Assembly: GCF_002939475.1 (NCBI RefSeq)
Contig: NZ_PKFQ01000001.1
Location: forward strand, 4,275,001 to 4,339,000
Length of the DNA: 64,000 bases
Source: Streptomyces cinnamoneus
Lineage (GTDB): Bacteria; Actinomycetota; Actinomycetes; Streptomycetales; Streptomycetaceae
Direction of reading: 5' to 3'
Each line of letters opens with the position of its first letter. Position 1 is the stretch's first letter. The notes under the pieces are model-generated. The model was given only the letters and a program-made list of their open reading frames with translations, was not told the DNA's origin and made no database searches. Positions 57,252-64,000 of the stretch are shown here, piece by piece. Position numbers and translations under genes: made by a program.

Positions 57252-57389
57252 TCAGCTCACGCCCAGCAGCAGGAACAGCAACACCATCCCCACCGCCAGC
57301 ACCACCCCCGCCCGCCGGAGCATGGCCTGCGCCTCGCGCAGCTCCTCGGGCGGTTCGTCGGACGGGTCGTACCAGAGCATGGCCCCCAT
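57252..57389 (-). CDS. Small single-span membrane protein
   Basis: 45-residue ORF (ATG 57389; ATG 57380 gives 42 residues). It begins [20 protein letters not shown], then [20 protein letters not shown] and LLLGVS. Negative amphipathic head, arginine pair, one transmembrane helix, four-residue tail. The composition, third-position GC and position between accE and the PBP gene support a real conserved microprotein rather than chance. A palindrome follows upstream at 57407. Function unknown; possibly a carboxylase or membrane-complex accessory. Confidence 0.65.
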   Translation of the reverse strand: MGAMLWYDPSDEPPEELREAQAMLRRAGVVLAVGMVLLFLLLGVS

Positions 57390-57406
57390 GGTCCGGCGGG
57401 AACGCG

Positions 57407-57440
57407 CGTGGCGCCTGAGTACGCGTACTCAGGCGCCACG
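57407..57440. terminator. 34-bp perfect palindrome
   Basis: CGTGGCGCCTGAGTACG and its exact reverse complement, continuous with no loop bases. It lies 46 bp after the accE stop on the minus strand and 18 bp before the microprotein start, so it probably terminates the accB-accE transcript. Its length and perfection leave an operator or other protein site possible. Confidence 0.75.
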
Positions 57441-57485
57441 GGTAAATCCGGCGGCCGCCCGGCCGGGGCCGGGCGGCAGGCGGGC

Positions 57486-57692
57486 TCAGGCCGGCCAGTA
57501 GGCCGTGCGCCAGGCGCGCGGGCCGGGCCGCGGGGTGCGCCGGGCGGCGGCCAACCGGGCGGGGCTGGCCCACTCCGCGCGGTCCTGGGCCGGCGGCGCG
57601 GCGGCGGCACCGGCCGCCGCGCGCGCCTGAACCACCGCCAGTGCGGCGGCCAGCTCCTCGGGGGTCGGGTTGCCCCGGACGACCTTGATCAC
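57486..57692 (-). CDS. accE: Acyl-CoA carboxylase epsilon subunit
   Basis: 68 residues starting IKVVRGNPTPEELAAALAVV, the conserved N-terminus of AccE/PccE epsilon subunits, followed by an Ala/Pro linker and WASPARLAAARRTPRPGPRA and a C-terminal WRTAYWPA. It stimulates the carboxylase by bridging alpha and beta subunits. GTG 57692, 39 bp after the beta-subunit gene, same operon. Length and motif are standard for Streptomyces. Confidence 0.93.
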   Translation of the reverse strand: MIKVVRGNPTPEELAAALAVVQARAAAGAAAAPPAQDRAEWASPARLAAARRTPRPGPRAWRTAYWPA

Positions 57693-57731
57693 GTCAGCGT
57701 CCCTTCCTTCGTGACCGAAGACGGCGGCTGC

Positions 57732-59321
57732 TTACAGGGGGATGTTGCCGTGCTTCTTCGGCGGCAGCGCCTCGCGCTTGTCCCGCAGCGCCCGCAGCCC
57801 GCGCACGACGTGGCGACGGGTGTCCGACGGCGCGATCACCGCGTCGACGTAGCCCCGCTCGGCCGCCTCGTACGGGCTGAGCAGCGTGTCCTCGTAGTCG
57901 GCGATCAACTGGGCGCGCAGCTCCTCCTGCTCCTCCGGCGACGTCGCCGCCGCGAGGGAGCGGCGGTGCAGGATGTTGACCGCGCCCTGGGCGCCCATGA
58001 CGGCGATCTGGGCGGTCGGCCAGGCGAGGTTCAGGTCCGCGCCCAGGTGCTTGGAGCCCATGACGTCGTACGCGCCGCCGAACGCCTTGCGCGTGATCAC
58101 GGTGATCAGCGGGACCGTCGCCTCGGCGTAGGCGTAGATCAGCTTGGCGCCGCGGCGGATGATGCCGTTGTACTCCTGGTCGGTGCCCGGCAGGAAGCCG
58201 GGGACGTCCACGAAGGTCAGCACCGGGATGTTGAAGGCGTCGCAGGTGCGGACGAAGCGCGCGGCCTTCTCGCTGGCGTTGATGTCCAGGCAGCCGGCGA
58301 ACTGCATGGGCTGGTTGGCGACCACGCCCACCGGGTGGCCCTCGACCCGGCCGAAGCCCGTGACGATGTTCGGCGCGAACAGCGCCTGCGTCTCCAGGAA
58401 CTCCCCGTCGTCCAGCACGTGCTCGAAGACCGTGTGCATGTCGTAGGGCTGGTTCGCCGAGTCCGGGATGAGCGCGTCCAGGTCGCGGTCGGCGTCCGAG
58501 ACCTCCAGGTCGGCCTCCTCGGGGAAGACCGGCGGCTCGGAGAGGTTGTTGGACGGCAGGTAGGACAGCAGCGCCTTGAGGTAGTCGATGGCGTCCTTCT
58601 CGTCGCCCGCCATGTGGTGCGCCACGCCCGAGGTGGTGTTGTGCGTCCGCGCGCCGCCCAGCTCCTCGAAGCCCACGTCCTCACCGGTGACCGTCTTGAT
58701 GACGTCCGGGCCGGTGATGAACATGTGCGACGTCTGATCCACCATCACCGTGAAGTCGGTGATCGCGGGGGAGTAGACCGCGCCGCCCGCGCAGGGGCCG
58801 ACGATCAGCGAGATCTGCGGGACGACGCCGGAGGCGTGCACGTTGCGGCGGAAGATCTCGCCGTACATGCCGAGGGACGCCACGCCCTCCTGGATGCGCG
58901 CGCCGCCCGAGTCGTTGATGCCGACGACCGGGCAGCCCGTCTTGAGGGCGAAGTCCATCACCTTGACGATCTTCTGCCCGAAGACCTCGCCGAGCGCCCC
59001 GCCGAAGACCGTGAAGTCCTGGGAGAAGACCGCCACCGGCCGGCCGTCCACCGTGCCGTAGCCGGTGACCACGCCGTCGCCGTACGGGCGGTTGGCGTCC
59101 ATGCCGAAGTTGGTCGAGCGGTGCCTCGCGAACTCGTCGAGCTCGACGAAGGACCCCTCGTCCATCAGCAGGTCGACGCGCTCGCGCGCCGTCAGCTTGC
59201 CCTTGGCGTGCTGCTTCTCCACCGCCCGCGCGGAGCCGGCGTGCGTGGCCTCCTCGATGCGGCGCTGGAGGTCCGCGAGCTTCCCCGCGGTGGTGTGGAT
59301 GTCGTGTTCCGGCTCGGACAT
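57732..59321 (-). CDS. accB: Acyl-CoA carboxylase beta subunit (carboxyltransferase)
   Basis: 529-residue carboxyltransferase of the PccB/AccB type, biotin-dependent, hexameric. Two crotonase-like halves: [20 protein letters not shown] and [20 protein letters not shown] (N-domain acyl-CoA site), [20 protein letters not shown], then [20 protein letters not shown] and [20 protein letters not shown] (C-domain biotin site). The residue deciding acetyl versus propionyl preference lies in the second half (AYDVMGS), suggesting propionyl-type use. ATG 59321. Promoter region is shared with birA. Followed by accE. Confidence 0.95.
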   Translation of the reverse strand: MSEPEHDIHTTAGKLADLQRRIEEATHAGSARAVEKQHAKGKLTARERVDLLMDEGSFVELDEFARHRSTNFGMDANRPYGDGVVTGYGTVDGRPVAVFSQDFTVFGGALGEVFGQKIVKVMDFALKTGCPVVGINDSGGARIQEGVASLGMYGEIFRRNVHASGVVPQISLIVGPCAGGAVYSPAITDFTVMVDQTSHMFITGPDVIKTVTGEDVGFEELGGARTHNTTSGVAHHMAGDEKDAIDYLKALLSYLPSNNLSEPPVFPEEADLEVSDADRDLDALIPDSANQPYDMHTVFEHVLDDGEFLETQALFAPNIVTGFGRVEGHPVGVVANQPMQFAGCLDINASEKAARFVRTCDAFNIPVLTFVDVPGFLPGTDQEYNGIIRRGAKLIYAYAEATVPLITVITRKAFGGAYDVMGSKHLGADLNLAWPTAQIAVMGAQGAVNILHRRSLAAATSPEEQEELRAQLIADYEDTLLSPYEAAERGYVDAVIAPSDTRRHVVRGLRALRDKREALPPKKHGNIPL

Positions 59322-59459
59322 CGGGATGCGGCTCCTGCTCGTCCAGAGGGTGTGGGATGACCGGTGCTACCGGTTCGTAGGGTATCGGCGCGACCGCGCC
59401 GCGACAGTGCGTCGTTGGCCACACCGTTTCGCCGCCGAATGCCTCCTATGGTGGCTGTT

Positions 59460-60311
59460 ATGACCCCCTCCGACGCTTCCGGAAACCGCTGGTCCGACCT
59501 GGACCGCCCACCGCTCAACGCCACCGCGCTGCGCCGCGGGCTGCTGCGCCCCGGCGGACTGTGGACCTCCTTCGACGTGGTCCAGCGGACCGGCTCCACC
59601 AACACCGACCTCGTGGCGGCCGGCGGCGAGGAGGGTGCGGTGCTCGTCGCCGAGGAGCAGTCCGCCGGCCGCGGCCGCCTCGACCGCACCTGGTCCGCCC
59701 CGCCCCGTTCCGGGCTCTTCTTCTCCGTCCGCCTCACCCCCGGCCCTGGGGTGCCCCCCGAGCGCTGGGGCTGGCTGCCGCTGCTCGCCGGCGTCGCCAC
59801 GGCCACCGCCCTGTCCGCCGCGGCCGGCGTCGACACGGCCCTGAAGTGGCCCAACGACCTGCTGGTCACCGTCGGGGACGAGGAGCGCAAGACCGGGGGC
59901 ATCCTCGCCGAGCGCACCGGCGACAGCGTCGTGGTCGGCATCGGGCTGAACGTCTCGCTGCGCGCCGACGAGCTGCCCGTGCCCGGCGCCGGCTCCCTGG
60001 CGCTGGCCGGGGCCGAGGTCCTCGACCGCGACCCGCTGCTGCGGGCCGTGCTCCGCTCGCTGGCCGACTGGTACGAACGCTGGCGCGCCGCCGGCGGTGA
60101 CCCCGCCCGCTGCGGACTCCAGGAGACGTACGCGGCCGGCTGCGCCACCCTCGGTCGGACCGTACGGGCCGAACTGCCGGGCGGGCAGGCGCTGGTAGGC
60201 GAGGCCGTCGCCGTGGACGGTGACGGTCGGCTGGTGCTCGCGACGGCCGACGGAGTGCAGCAACCCGTCGGAGCGGGTGACGTCATCCATTTGCGGCCGG
60301 CCGGGTCGTAA
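59460..60311 (+). CDS. birA: Biotin-protein ligase (class I BirA)
   Basis: 283 residues, no N-terminal DNA-binding domain, so an enzyme only. Seen: VQRTGSTNTDLVAAGG, the biotinyl-AMP loop SAGRGRLDRTWSAPPRSGLF, LKWPNDLLVTVGDEERKTGG, VVGIGLNVSLRADELP, and the small C-terminal SH3-like domain after GRTVRAELPGGQALVG. Attaches biotin to Lys549 of AccA2. ATG 59460 chosen by family start; upstream in-frame ATG 59439 adds seven residues. Divergent from accB with 138 bp between starts, so the two probably share a control region. Gene order birA next to acc genes supports the function. Confidence 0.93.
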   Translation: MTPSDASGNRWSDLDRPPLNATALRRGLLRPGGLWTSFDVVQRTGSTNTDLVAAGGEEGAVLVAEEQSAGRGRLDRTWSAPPRSGLFFSVRLTPGPGVPPERWGWLPLLAGVATATALSAAAGVDTALKWPNDLLVTVGDEERKTGGILAERTGDSVVVGIGLNVSLRADELPVPGAGSLALAGAEVLDRDPLLRAVLRSLADWYERWRAAGGDPARCGLQETYAAGCATLGRTVRAELPGGQALVGEAVAVDGDGRLVLATADGVQQPVGAGDVIHLRPAGS

Positions 60312-60441
60312 ACGTCGTAAAGAGTGAGCGCCGTGCCGTCGGGAGAGTGAGCTACGGCACACCTGACGTATCGTTGTGCACGGAACCTAGGCGAGCAGTG
60401 ATCGGCAGGGCAGTGCGCACGGATCGGACAGGGGGCGGCCG

Positions 60442-61599
60442 GTGACCGCCGACGAGACGGGGAGTGCTGCGCCCGGGGCCGCCGAGGAGGGCCCTCCAGA
60501 CGAGGCGGCCCGGGGGCGTGGCGACGCCGGCGACCCCGCCGCCCGTGAGGTCGAGGAGGACTTCGACGAGGAGGAGGGCGACCCCCTCGCGCTCCGGCTG
60601 GAGTCCCTCATCCTCGGCGCCGAGCGGCGCTACACCCCCTTTCAGGCCGCCCGCGCGGCCGGCGTCTCCATGGACCTGGCCGCCCGCTTCTGGCGGGCCA
60701 TGGGCTTCGCCGACATCGGCCAGGCCAAGGCGCTCACCGAGGCCGACGTCCTGGCGCTGCGGCGGCTCGCGGGCCTGGTGGAGGCCGGGCTGCTGAGCGA
60801 GCCCATGGCCGTCCAGGTCGCGCGCTCCACCGGACAGACCACGGCCCGGCTCGCCGACTGGCAGATCGACTCCTTCCTGGAGGGCCTGACCGAGCCTCAG
60901 GAACCGGGCATGACGCGGGCGGAGATCACCTATCCGCTCGTCGAGCTGCTGCTGCCGGAGCTGGAGGAGTTCCTCATCTACGTCTGGCGGCGGCAGCTGG
61001 CCGCCGCCACCGGCCGCGTCGTGCAGGCCCAGGACGACGCGGAGATGGTCGACCGGCGGCTGGCCGTCGGCTTCGCGGACCTGGTCGGCTTCACCCGGCT
61101 GACCCGGCGCCTGGAGGAGGAGGAACTCGGCGAACTGGTCGAGGCCTTCGAGACCACGGCCGCCGACCTCGTGGCCGCGCACGGCGGCCGGCTGATCAAG
61201 ACGCTGGGCGACGAGGTGCTCTACGCGGCCGACGACGCGGGCACCGCCGCCGAGATCGGGCTGCGGCTGATCGAGACGCTGTCCCACGACGAGACCATGC
61301 CGGAGCTGCGCGTCGGCATCGCCTTCGGCACGGTCACGACCCGGATGGGCGACGTCTTCGGCACCACCGTCAACCTGGCCAGCCGGCTGACGTCGATAGC
61401 GCCGAAGAACGCCGTGCTCGTCGACGGCGCCCTGGCGGAGGAGCTGACCCGCAGCGGCGACGCCCCCAAGTCCGAGGCGGACGCCGCCGCGGCGGAGGAC
61501 CACCCGGCCTACCGCTTCGCGCTCCAGCCGATGTGGCAGCGGCCCGTGCGCGGCCTGGGCGTGGTGGAGCCGTGGCTGCTGACGCGCAGGGGCGACTGA
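60442..61599 (+). CDS. cya: Class III adenylate cyclase
   Basis: 385 residues. N-terminal 45 residues are acidic and disordered. Residues about 50-200 form the helical regulatory domain of Rv1264-type cyclases (AERRYTPFQAARAAGVSMDL, ITYPLVELLLPELEEFLIYV), implying pH-dependent autoinhibition. Catalytic domain: metal Asp in VGFADLVGFTRLTRRLE, adenine-specific Lys in RLIKTLGDEVLYAADDAG, the second specificity Asp and the transition-state Asn/Arg in GDVFGTTVNLASRLTSIAPK. All are present, so it should make cAMP. GTG 60442. Downstream of birA, 130 bp apart; a cAMP link to spore germination is known in S. coelicolor. Terminator follows. Confidence 0.92.
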   Translation: MTADETGSAAPGAAEEGPPDEAARGRGDAGDPAAREVEEDFDEEEGDPLALRLESLILGAERRYTPFQAARAAGVSMDLAARFWRAMGFADIGQAKALTEADVLALRRLAGLVEAGLLSEPMAVQVARSTGQTTARLADWQIDSFLEGLTEPQEPGMTRAEITYPLVELLLPELEEFLIYVWRRQLAAATGRVVQAQDDAEMVDRRLAVGFADLVGFTRLTRRLEEEELGELVEAFETTAADLVAAHGGRLIKTLGDEVLYAADDAGTAAEIGLRLIETLSHDETMPELRVGIAFGTVTTRMGDVFGTTVNLASRLTSIAPKNAVLVDGALAEELTRSGDAPKSEADAAAAEDHPAYRFALQPMWQRPVRGLGVVEPWLLTRRGD

Positions 61600-61628
61600 C
61601 CCCCTGGGCCGGCGGGTGCTCGTGCCGT

Positions 61629-61649
61629 CCGCCCGCTTCCGGCGGGCGG
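61629..61649 (+). terminator. Hairpin after the adenylate cyclase
   Basis: CCGCCCGC / GCGGGCGG with TTCCG loop, 29 bp after the cya stop. The rest of the 311-bp gap up to 61910 shows no gene; I see nothing else structured in it except repeated GTGCTCGTGCCG (61616 and 61681 areas). Confidence 0.65.
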
Positions 61650-61910
61650 TGGCGGGCCGCGATCGCACGGTCCGTGAGCGCGTGCTCGTGCCGGTGAGGG
61701 CGCGCCCGCGGGGCCGGGTGCCGTTGGCCGCGTGTGCCTGATCGCGAGGCCCAGACCGCGCTCCCGCGTCCGCGGGCCCGTGACGTCGTGGCCGTCGTGG
61801 CCGCAGGGGACCCGGCCGGCCGTGTGACCGGCGCCCCCAGGGGTCTGGCCCACCGGGCCGCGTCCGGGCATGATCGGGTCCGACAGAAGCCGACCGGGAG
61901 GGTGAGCCGC

Positions 61911-62711
61911 GTGAGCGAACAGCGCTTCGGAGAATGGATCGCGATCCGTACCCACGAGAACGGCCACGTCGCCGAACTCGTGCTGGACCGGCCCAAGGCG
62001 ATGAACGCCGTCTCCACCGAGATGGGCCGCGGCGTCATGGAGGCCACCGCCGCCCTCGCCGCGGACCGTGACGTGCGCGCCGTCGTGCTGACCTCCTCCC
62101 ACGAGCGGGCCTTCTGCGTCGGCGCCGACCTGAAGGAGCGCAACTCCTTCACCGACGCCGACCTGCAGCGCCAGCGCCCCTTCGCCCGCGCCTGCTACAC
62201 GGGCGTGCTGGAGCTGCCCATGCCGGTCATCGCGGCCGTGCACGGCTTCGCCCTCGGCGGCGGCTTCGAGCTGGCACTGTCCTGCGACCTGATCGTCGCG
62301 GACCGCACGGCCGTGGTGGGGCTGCCCGAGGTGTCGGTCGGCGTGATCCCCGGCGGGGGCGGCACCCAGCTGCTGCCGCGTCGCGTCGGGTCGGCCCGGG
62401 CCGCCGAGCTCATCTTCAGCGCCCGCCGGGTGCAGGCCGAGGAGGCCCACGCGCTGGGCCTCGTCGACCAGCTCGTCCCCGAGGGCCAGGACCGTACGGA
62501 GGCCCTGGCGCTGGCCGGGCGGATCGCGGCCCACTCACCGGTCGGGCTGCGTGCCGCCAAGCGGGCGCTGCGCCTGGGCCACGGCCTCGACCTGAGGGCC
62601 GGGCTGGAGGTGGAGGACGCCGCGTGGCGCACGGTGGCCTTCTCCGGTGACCGGGCGGAGGGCGTGGCGGCCTTCAACGAGAAGCGGCGCCCCGACTGGC
62701 CCGGCGAGTGA
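61911..62711 (+). CDS. Enoyl-CoA hydratase/isomerase family protein
   Basis: 266 residues, crotonase fold. Seen: AELVLDRPKAMNAVSTEMGR, the oxyanion hole AVVLTSSHERAFCVGADLKE, AAVHGFALGGGFELALSCD, catalytic-Glu region VGLPEVSVGVIPGGGGTQLL, and FNEKRRPDWPG at the end. It would hydrate trans-2-enoyl-CoA in fatty-acid degradation or a related route. GTG 61911 with GGGAGG nine bases upstream (GTG 61902 is closer). Adjacent to the acyl-CoA carboxylase/cyclase block but with its own promoter region. Exact substrate unknown. Confidence 0.92.
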   Translation: MSEQRFGEWIAIRTHENGHVAELVLDRPKAMNAVSTEMGRGVMEATAALAADRDVRAVVLTSSHERAFCVGADLKERNSFTDADLQRQRPFARACYTGVLELPMPVIAAVHGFALGGGFELALSCDLIVADRTAVVGLPEVSVGVIPGGGGTQLLPRRVGSARAAELIFSARRVQAEEAHALGLVDQLVPEGQDRTEALALAGRIAAHSPVGLRAAKRALRLGHGLDLRAGLEVEDAAWRTVAFSGDRAEGVAAFNEKRRPDWPGE

Positions 62712-62837
62712 TCCGCCGTGCCGGGCCCCGGCCGCGGTGAGCCGGACCCCCGTCACGCGGGAAGTCCGGCCGGGGAAGCCGGAGGTGGGGCTGCGGCGAT
62801 CCGGCCCCGTCCAGGCCCCCGGACGCAAGGAACCGGC

Positions 62838-62895
62838 GTTTTCAGGGGCTGAAAACCGGCGTTCCCAGCGAATGATTCCGGCCACGAGGCGGAAT
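62838..62895. repeat. Inverted repeats in the promoter region of the GGDEF gene
   Basis: GTTTTCA-N5-TGAAAAC at 62838-62856 and ATTCCG-N9-CGGAAT at 62875-62895, plus a direct repeat CCGGCGTT. They lie 42-99 bp before the GTG at 62937. The first may terminate the hydratase transcript; the second looks like an operator. Confidence 0.5.
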
Positions 62896-62936
62896 GAGCC
62901 GAACATTCTTACGCTGGAGTGCGAGATCCGCACACG

Positions 62937-64000
62937 GTGACGGAATGTGAGGCCCGGGTGGCAGGGAACGGGGAGTGCGACGCCCGGCTGCGCGCCGTCG
63001 TGGAGCTCGCGCAGGCGATGGCGGCGGCGCCGTCCCCGCTGGAGAGCGTGGAGGCGGCCGCCGAAGGCGCGCGCCGGGCCCTGGGCGGCACGTTCGCCGC
63101 CGTCTCGGTCTGGGAGCGCGAGCACGGCCGGCTCCGGGTGCTGGTGAACGCCGGTGAGCGCACCGGCGGGGAGGAACGTTTCCCCAGTGCCGAGTCCTAC
63201 CCCGTGCACGATTTTCCGGAGATCGCGGAGTTCCGGCACGAGCACTGGATGGGCGGCCAGCCGCACGCGTGGGTGGAGACCGCGGGCGACGTGGACGAAC
63301 ACGGGGGCACCTTCCGCCACCAGAGGGTCGCCGCACTGCGGCGGCGCGGGCGGGGCTGCTGTGTGATCGCCCCGATCGTGCTGCACGGGCGGGCCTGGGG
63401 CGAGCTGTACGTCGCGCGCCCGGCCGGGGCACCGGTCTTCGACCGTACGGACGCGGACTTCGCGACCGTTCTCGCCGCCGTGACGGCGTCCGGCATCGCC
63501 CAGACCGAACGGCTGGAGGAGGTGCGCAGGCTGGCCTTCACCGACCCGCTCACCGGGCTCGCCAACCGGCGGGCGGTCGACGCGCGGCTCGACGAGGCGG
63601 TCGAACGGCACCTCGGGGACGGGGTGGTGGTCAGCCTGGTGGTCTGCGACCTCAACGGCCTCAAACGGGTCAACGACACCCTGGGGCACGCGGTCGGCGA
63701 CCGTCTGCTCGAACGTTTCGCGTCGTTGCTGTCGCTGTGCGGCGCCCAGTTGCCGGGGGCGCTGGCCGCGCGGCTGGGCGGTGACGAGTTCTGCCTGCTG
63801 ACGGTGGGGCCGACGGCGGACGAGGTGGTCCGGGTGGCCGACGAACTGTGCGGGCGCGCGGGCGAGTTGGAGCTGGGCGAGGGCGTGGCCTGCGGCATCG
63901 CCTCCACCGGCGACCCCATCGGCCCCCTGCGGTCCGCGCGGCGGCTCTTCCGCCTCGCGGACGCCGCCCAGTACCGGGCGAAGGCGGCGCGGGCCGCGAA
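62937..64000 (+). CDS. GAF-GGDEF diguanylate cyclase (3' end beyond window)
   Basis: At least 354 codons, open to the window edge. Residues about 12-175 are a GAF-like sensor (LRAVVELAQAMAAAPSPLES, GCCVIAPIVLHGRAWGELYV), then VRRLAFTDPLTGLANRRAVD (start of the cyclase), VSLVVCDLNGLKRVNDTLGH, and an intact active site in ARLGGDEFCLLTVGP; GEGVACGIAS and RLFRLADAAQYRAKAARA follow. The G-G-D-E-F motif predicts c-di-GMP synthesis; no obvious RxxD inhibitory site is seen just before it (the segment reads G-A-Q-L-P-G-A-L-A-A). GTG 62937 is the first in-frame start; GTG 62958 is an alternative. c-di-GMP controls Streptomyces sporulation via BldD. Confidence 0.88.
   Translation, partial: MTECEARVAGNGECDARLRAVVELAQAMAAAPSPLESVEAAAEGARRALGGTFAAVSVWEREHGRLRVLVNAGERTGGEERFPSAESYPVHDFPEIAEFRHEHWMGGQPHAWVETAGDVDEHGGTFRHQRVAALRRRGRGCCVIAPIVLHGRAWGELYVARPAGAPVFDRTDADFATVLAAVTASGIAQTERLEEVRRLAFTDPLTGLANRRAVDARLDEAVERHLGDGVVVSLVVCDLNGLKRVNDTLGHAVGDRLLERFASLLSLCGAQLPGALAARLGGDEFCLLTVGPTADEVVRVADELCGRAGELELGEGVACGIASTGDPIGPLRSARRLFRLADAAQYRAKAARAA

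Overview
The window is about 64 kb of very GC-rich actinobacterial chromosome, almost certainly Streptomyces. The evidence is the strong third-position GC bias, frequent GTG starts, GTGA/ATGA overlaps, an AfsQ1/AfsQ2/SigQ locus, a DUF397/ATP-binding protein pair, and an AccE/AccB/BirA block. From memory the order resembles the S. coelicolor chromosome around SCO4870 to SCO4931; that is recollection, not a search. I see no prophage, insertion sequence, rRNA, tRNA or CRISPR array.

Layout. 1-2.9 kb: the end of a GntP-type permease, then an FAD aromatic hydroxylase divergent from its probable TetR repressor. 2.9-11.5 kb: a glycopolymer locus with an acyltransferase, a polysialyltransferase-like protein and a GT2 glycosyltransferase on the minus strand, facing a DUF6716 glycosyltransferase, a CMP-nonulosonate synthetase fused to a HAD phosphatase, a short NeuB-type synthase and a second polysialyltransferase-like protein. 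This looks like a cell-wall nonulosonate polymer (teichulosonic acid / Kdn type) pathway. 11.5-20 kb: an M20 amidohydrolase, then a nucleoside uptake and salvage block: PnrA-like lipoprotein, ABC ATPase, two permeases, cytidine deaminase, pyrimidine nucleoside phosphorylase. 20-31 kb: accessory genes, including an amino-acid racemase, a methyltransferase-acetyltransferase fusion, membrane proteins, an anti-sigma-like ATPase with DUF397, a chimeric HTH regulator divergent from a DUF4097/ABC operon, and an MFS/LysR pair. 31-47.5 kb: hydrolase, adenosine deaminase, the afsQ1-afsQ2-lipoprotein operon with sigQ divergent, a uridine kinase-like protein, the deoC-aldehyde dehydrogenase operon, a phosphosugar mutase (probably phosphopentomutase) and purine nucleoside phosphorylase. 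47.5-64 kb: a quinone dehydrogenase, DeoR, TetR and IclR regulators, the acyl-CoA carboxylase genes accA2, accE and accB, Maf, an extra penicillin-binding protein, BirA, adenylate cyclase, enoyl-CoA hydratase and a GAF-GGDEF protein running off the end.

The strongest unifying signal is a palindrome, CTACGCGCGTAG (usually within ATCTACGCGCGTAG), upstream of the lipoprotein, ABC ATPase, adenosine deaminase, deoC and purine nucleoside phosphorylase genes. It appears to tie genes 35 kb apart into one nucleoside regulon: import, deamination, phosphorolysis, pentose-phosphate isomerisation, deoxyribose-phosphate cleavage and acetaldehyde oxidation. At deoC and add it lies exactly between the -35 and -10 boxes of promoters that would produce leaderless mRNAs.

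Other notable structures are two inverted copies of a long hairpin repeat flanking the phosphosugar mutase gene, an array of GCAAC/GTTGC half-sites beside the chimeric regulator at 26 kb, and an apparent AUC start codon on the nucleoside ABC ATPase. All functions are inferred by reading sequence and motifs, without database searches.
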